From positions 1 through 53,963 of the forward strand of contig NZ_VOSS01000101.1 in assembly GCF_007997035.1 (NCBI RefSeq): a DNA stretch of 53,963 bases, given 5' to 3'. Position numbers and translations under genes: made by a program. The notes beneath the pieces are model-generated. The model saw only the letters and a program-made list of their open reading frames with translations. It made no database searches and was not told the DNA's origin. Origin of the DNA: Ralstonia sp. TCR112 (lineage in GTDB: Bacteria > Pseudomonadota > Gammaproteobacteria > Burkholderiales > Burkholderiaceae). Positions 50,096 through 53,963 of the stretch are shown piece by piece; positions within the stretch are counted from its first letter, which is position 1; every line of letters starts with the position of its first letter.

Positions 50096-50920
50096 ATGGC
50101 CGTTACCATTCACACCGCCGAAGACATTGCGCACATGCGCGTGGCCTGCCGGCTTGCGTCGGAAGTCCTGGATTACATCACCCCATTCGTCGTGCCCGGC
50201 GTGACCACGGGCAAGCTGGACCAGCTCTGCCACGCTTACATGCGTGACGTGCAAGGCACCGTGCCGGCCCCGTTGAACTATGCGCCGCCCGGCTATCCGC
50301 CCTTCCCAGCATCGATCTGCACGTCGGTCAACGATGTGATTTGCCACGGCATTCCCGGCGACAAGGTGCTCAAGGGCGGCGACATCGTCAACCTCGACAT
50401 CACCGTCATCACCAAGGAAGGCTATTACGGCGATACCAGCCGCACCTTCGTTGTGGGCGAAGGGTCGATCCTGGCCAAGCGCCTGACGCAGGTGACGTTC
50501 GAATGCATGTGGAAGGGTATTGCCGCAGTGCGCCCGGGGGCCCGCCTCGGCGACATCGGCCACGTGATCCAGCAGCACGCCGAAGCCGCCGGCTACAGCG
50601 TGGTGCGCGAATATTGCGGCCACGGCATCGGCAAGAAATTCCACGAAGATCCGCAGATCCTGCATTACGGCCGCCCCGGTACCGGGATGGAGCTGAAGGC
50701 CGGCATGATCTTCACGATCGAACCGATGATCAACGCAGGTAAGCGCGACATCCGCACGATGCCCGACCAGTGGACCGTCAAGACGCGCGATCGCAGCCTG
50801 TCGGCGCAGTGGGAACACACGCTTCTGGTGACGGACACCGGCTACGAAGTGCTGACTGTATCGGCATTGACGCCGCCGGCACCCGAATTCGTACACGAAG
50901 GCGCGCCGGCCACGGCCTGA
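50096..50920 (+). CDS. map: Methionine aminopeptidase type I
   Basis: This 274-residue enzyme removes the initiator methionine from nascent proteins. The M24 metal ligands are in the expected places: Asp of NLDITV, Asp of GDTSRTF, His of GHGIGKKFHEDP, Glu of FTIEPM and the late Glu of WEHTLLVT. It is divergent from rpsB, the usual arrangement in this group. Confidence 0.98.
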   Translation: MAVTIHTAEDIAHMRVACRLASEVLDYITPFVVPGVTTGKLDQLCHAYMRDVQGTVPAPLNYAPPGYPPFPASICTSVNDVICHGIPGDKVLKGGDIVNLDITVITKEGYYGDTSRTFVVGEGSILAKRLTQVTFECMWKGIAAVRPGARLGDIGHVIQQHAEAAGYSVVREYCGHGIGKKFHEDPQILHYGRPGTGMELKAGMIFTIEPMINAGKRDIRTMPDQWTVKTRDRSLSAQWEHTLLVTDTGYEVLTVSALTPPAPEFVHEGAPATA

Positions 50921-51038
50921 TCATCGCGGGCGAGCCGCGCCGCCAGCGGCAGCACCGTCACGCTGATCTCGCCCCACACCGGCTCAACACCAGCAGCGAC
51001 CGGCTCGTTCCGGTCGCTGTTTCATTCACGCTCCACTC

Positions 51039-53627
51039 ATGCCCTCCGCTGCCGCCGCCCCTGCCGAAGAAGTCCAACCGCGCGACGCCCTGAAAGCTGA
51101 GCGCGCGCAGCTGTTCGCGCAGTTCGACCAGCACGCCAATGTTCAGCAGCTCGTGACCAAGCTGGCACGCGCGGTGGACCGTGCGCTGGTGCGGCTCTGG
51201 CAGGAAGAGCAGATGCCGGCCGACTGCGCGTTGGTTGCCGTGGGCGGCTACGGGCGCGGCGAGCTGTTCCCGTATTCCGACGTCGACATCCTGCTCTTGC
51301 TGCCGGGCACCGCCGACAAGGCACTCGAGGCGCGGCTGGAGGCCTTCATAGGCCGCTGCTGGGACATGGGGCTGGACATCGGCTCGTCGGTGCGCACGGT
51401 CGACGAGTGCATCAACGAAGCGGCACAGGACGTCACGGTACGCACATCGCTGCTGGAAGCGCGTCTACTGACCGGCGACGAAGGCTTGTACCGCACGTTC
51501 GAGACGCACTATCAGGGCCATCTGGACGCGGCCGATTTCTTCCAGTCGAAACTGCTGGAGATGCGCCAGCGGCATGCCAAGTACCAGGACACGCCCTACT
51601 CGCTCGAACCGAACTGCAAGGAAAGCCCTGGCGGCCTGCGCGACCTGCAAGTCATTCTGTGGATGACGCGCGCGGCAGGGTTCGGTTCGAGCTGGAACGA
51701 GCTGCTTGCCAATGGCCTGCTGACGCGCCGTGAAGCGCAGGAGCTGGCCAGCAATGAGCGCTTGCTCAAAACCGTCCGCGCGCGTCTGCACCTGCTGGCC
51801 GGGCGCCGGCAGGACGTTTTGGTGTTCGATCTGCAGACGCAACTGGCCGAAGCGTTCGGTTACCGCCCCACCACCGCCAAGCGCGCGAGCGAACAGCTCA
51901 TGCGCCGCTATTACTGGGTCGCAAAGGCCGTCACGCAGCTCAATACCGTGGTGCTGCAGAACATCGAGGCGAAGCTGTTCCCGAGCGAGCTGGGTATCAC
52001 GCGGCGGATCAACGATCGCTTTGTCGAGCGGCAAGGCATGCTCGAGATTGCCGACGCCGATCTCTACCAGCGCGAGCCGACGGCCATCCTGGAAACGTTC
52101 CTGCTGTATGAGCAGACGCGCGGCATCAAGGGATTGGCTGCCAGCACGATGCGCGCGCTCTACAACGCGCGGACGTTGATGGACGCCAAATGGCGCAAGG
52201 ATCCGGCCAATCGCGCGCTGTTCCTGTCGATCCTGCAGCAGCCGCAGGGCATCACGCACGCGCTGCGGCTGATGAACCAGACCAGCGTGCTCGGCCGCTA
52301 CCTGGTCAATTTCCGCCGCATCGTCGGGCAGATGCAGCACGACCTGTTCCACGTCTACACGGTCGATCAGCACATCCTGATGGTGGTGCGCAACATCCGA
52401 CGCTTCTCCATCGTCGAGCACACGCACGAGTTCCCGTTCTGCAGCCAGTTGATGGCGAACTTCGATAAGCCGTGGGTGCTGACCGTGGCGGCGCTGTTCC
52501 ATGACATTGCGAAGGGACGCGGCGGTGACCACTCCGTACTGGGCATGTCCGACGCACGCCGCTTCTGCAAGGAACACGGCATCGCCAAGGAAGACGCAGA
52601 CCTGATCGTCTGGCTGGTCGAGCACCACCTGACCATGAGCCAGGTCGCCCAGAAGCAGGACCTCGGCGACCCCGAAGTCATCCGTCATTTCGCCGATCTG
52701 GTCGGCACCGAGCGCCGGTTGACCGCGCTGTATCTGCTCACCGTTGCCGACATCCGCGGCACCAGCCCCAAAGTCTGGAACGCGTGGAAAGGCAAGCTGC
52801 TGGAAGATCTGTATCGCATGACGCTGCGTGTGCTGGGCGGCGCCACCACCGACCCGCACGCCGTGCTCGAAGGCCGCAAGGAAGAAGCGCGCGCGCTACT
52901 GCGCCTGGCCGCACTCGACGACACCGCGCACGAGGCGTTGTGGAAACAGCTCGACGTGGGCGTGTTCCTGCGTCACGACGCGCGCGACATTGCCTGGTTC
53001 ACGCGGCACTTCTACAACCGCGTCGACACGACGATCCCGATCGTGCGCGCACGCATTTCACCGGCGGGCGTCGGCCTGCAGGTGGCGGTGTATTCGCCGG
53101 ATCGGCCCGATCTTTTTGCGCGCATCTGCGGCTACTTCGAGCGCAAGAGCCTGACGATTCTCGACGCCAAGATCCACACGACCAAACACGGCTACGCGCT
53201 CGACACCTTCCAGGTGGCCGACCCCAGCAGCGGCCTGGTGGAGCCCGGCCATTACCGCGACATCATCACGCTGGTCGAACACGAACTGGCCGAGCAGATC
53301 TCGCGCGAAACCGCCCTGCCCGAGCCGCCGCGTGGGCGCATCTCGCGCCAGTCGCGCAGCTTCCCGATCAAGCCGCGCGTCGACCTGCGTGCCGACGAGC
53401 GCGGCCAGTATTACCTGCTCTCCATTTCTGCGACAGACCGCACCGGTCTGCTCTACGCCATTGCCCGCGTGCTCGCACACCGTCGCGTGTCGGTGCACAC
53501 CGCGCGCATCAATACGCTCGGCGAGCGCGTGGAAGACATCTTCCTGGTCGACGGCACTCGCCTGACCCAGGACAACAAACTGCAGCTCGAGCTTGAAAGC
53601 GAGCTGCTCGATGCGCTCGCCATCTGA
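51039..53627 (+). CDS. glnD: Bifunctional uridylyltransferase/uridylyl-removing enzyme GlnD
   Basis: This 862-residue nitrogen sensor adds UMP to PII proteins when glutamine is low and removes it when glutamine is high. The nucleotidyltransferase domain has [15 protein letters not shown] with catalytic D81 and D83. The HD hydrolase domain has [12 protein letters not shown]. Two C-terminal ACT domains sense glutamine. The length is standard. It follows map by about 120 bases. Confidence 0.98.
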   Translation: MPSAAAAPAEEVQPRDALKAERAQLFAQFDQHANVQQLVTKLARAVDRALVRLWQEEQMPADCALVAVGGYGRGELFPYSDVDILLLLPGTADKALEARLEAFIGRCWDMGLDIGSSVRTVDECINEAAQDVTVRTSLLEARLLTGDEGLYRTFETHYQGHLDAADFFQSKLLEMRQRHAKYQDTPYSLEPNCKESPGGLRDLQVILWMTRAAGFGSSWNELLANGLLTRREAQELASNERLLKTVRARLHLLAGRRQDVLVFDLQTQLAEAFGYRPTTAKRASEQLMRRYYWVAKAVTQLNTVVLQNIEAKLFPSELGITRRINDRFVERQGMLEIADADLYQREPTAILETFLLYEQTRGIKGLAASTMRALYNARTLMDAKWRKDPANRALFLSILQQPQGITHALRLMNQTSVLGRYLVNFRRIVGQMQHDLFHVYTVDQHILMVVRNIRRFSIVEHTHEFPFCSQLMANFDKPWVLTVAALFHDIAKGRGGDHSVLGMSDARRFCKEHGIAKEDADLIVWLVEHHLTMSQVAQKQDLGDPEVIRHFADLVGTERRLTALYLLTVADIRGTSPKVWNAWKGKLLEDLYRMTLRVLGGATTDPHAVLEGRKEEARALLRLAALDDTAHEALWKQLDVGVFLRHDARDIAWFTRHFYNRVDTTIPIVRARISPAGVGLQVAVYSPDRPDLFARICGYFERKSLTILDAKIHTTKHGYALDTFQVADPSSGLVEPGHYRDIITLVEHELAEQISRETALPEPPRGRISRQSRSFPIKPRVDLRADERGQYYLLSISATDRTGLLYAIARVLAHRRVSVHTARINTLGERVEDIFLVDGTRLTQDNKLQLELESELLDALAI

Positions 53628-53652
53628 GCGCCAGCCTTACCGGTCTAGATTC

Positions 53653-53963
53653 ATGACTACCGATTCCGATGATTTTCCGGGCGACGACGACAAGCGCCGC
53701 GCCAGCGACCCGACGCAGCGCGCCACCCGCCCCGGCAAGCGCGCCACGCTCGGCGTGCGTCGCGATGACGAAGGCAATGCCGTACGCTCCACGGGCAAGC
53801 CGCTGCGCTCGTCCGACCTGAACCGCGAGCGCCAGCCGCTGCGCCCTTCGCAACGCCGCCCCAAGCCGGAAGAAGGCACCGGCAAGCCTGCGCGCCCGGC
53901 ACGCCCGCCCAGCCGCGACGACGACGGCCAGACGCGCGACGCCAAGCCACGCCGCATGCAAGG
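53653..53963 (+). CDS. Basic disordered N-terminus, probably an RluB-type pseudouridine synthase
   Basis: An ATG at 53653 opens a frame that stays open to the window edge (103 complete codons). The visible part is rich in Arg, Asp, Pro and Lys with no hydrophobic core, so it is probably disordered. In related genomes a 23S rRNA pseudouridine synthase with such an N-terminal extension follows glnD. The catalytic domain is outside the window, so the name is an inference from position and composition. Confidence 0.45.
   Translation, partial: MTTDSDDFPGDDDKRRASDPTQRATRPGKRATLGVRRDDEGNAVRSTGKPLRSSDLNRERQPLRPSQRRPKPEEGTGKPARPARPPSRDDDGQTRDAKPRRMQ

Overview
The window is chromosomal DNA of a GC-rich betaproteobacterium, most likely Ralstonia or a close Burkholderiaceae relative. 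The gene order rpsB-tsf-pyrH-frr-uppS-cdsA-dxr-rseP-bamA-skp-lpxD-fabZ-lpxA-lpxB-rnhB, the divergent map-glnD pair and the ppsA/ppsR pair are typical of that group. No tRNA, rRNA, CRISPR array, insertion sequence or phage gene was recognised.

Bases 1-13900 form an accessory sugar-catabolism island. A long leftward operon (about 8842 to 1) encodes a ribose-type ABC importer and the complete non-phosphorylating L-fucose route: mutarotase, L-fucose dehydrogenase, lactonase, L-fuconate dehydratase, 2-keto-3-deoxy-L-fuconate dehydrogenase and diketo-deoxyfuconate hydrolase. It ends in the signal peptide of what looks like a porin. A divergent FadR-type GntR regulator (9088-9795) follows, and then a rightward trio: an L-galactonate dehydrogenase-like Zn enzyme, a compact tagaturonate reductase-like protein and an altronate dehydratase. 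L-fucose is 6-deoxy-L-galactose, so I infer a joint L-fucose/L-galactose locus in which the trio drains L-galactonate to 2-keto-3-deoxygluconate. A near-palindrome, TTGGyCtGACCAA, occurs five times around the regulator, on both sides, and probably ties the two arms into one regulon.

Bases 13891-17400 hold a DUF899/DUF2182 pair, a divergent TPR plus winged-helix regulator and a small beta-propeller protein. Bases 17475-26300 hold a cold-shock protein, guaA and guaB, an EamA-type exporter, a DUF4124 protein, rnfH, ratA, smpB and a stomatin/NfeD pair. Bases 26472-29941 hold ppsA and its regulator ppsR, divergently transcribed. Bases 30008-33638 hold a three-gene operon with a fused alpha/beta-hydrolase/short-chain dehydrogenase.

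Bases 33781-49793 are a leftward core block for translation, lipid A, phospholipid, isoprenoid and outer-membrane biogenesis. Then map and glnD run rightward, and the window ends inside the basic, disordered start of a further gene.

Five genes (the Zn dehydrogenase, altronate dehydratase, dxr, pyrH, rpsB) are broken by seven apparent one-base deletions. At least six of the seven fit loss of a base from a G or C run. Because dxr, pyrH and rpsB are normally essential, these are most simply base-calling errors, and the genes should be read as intact in the organism.
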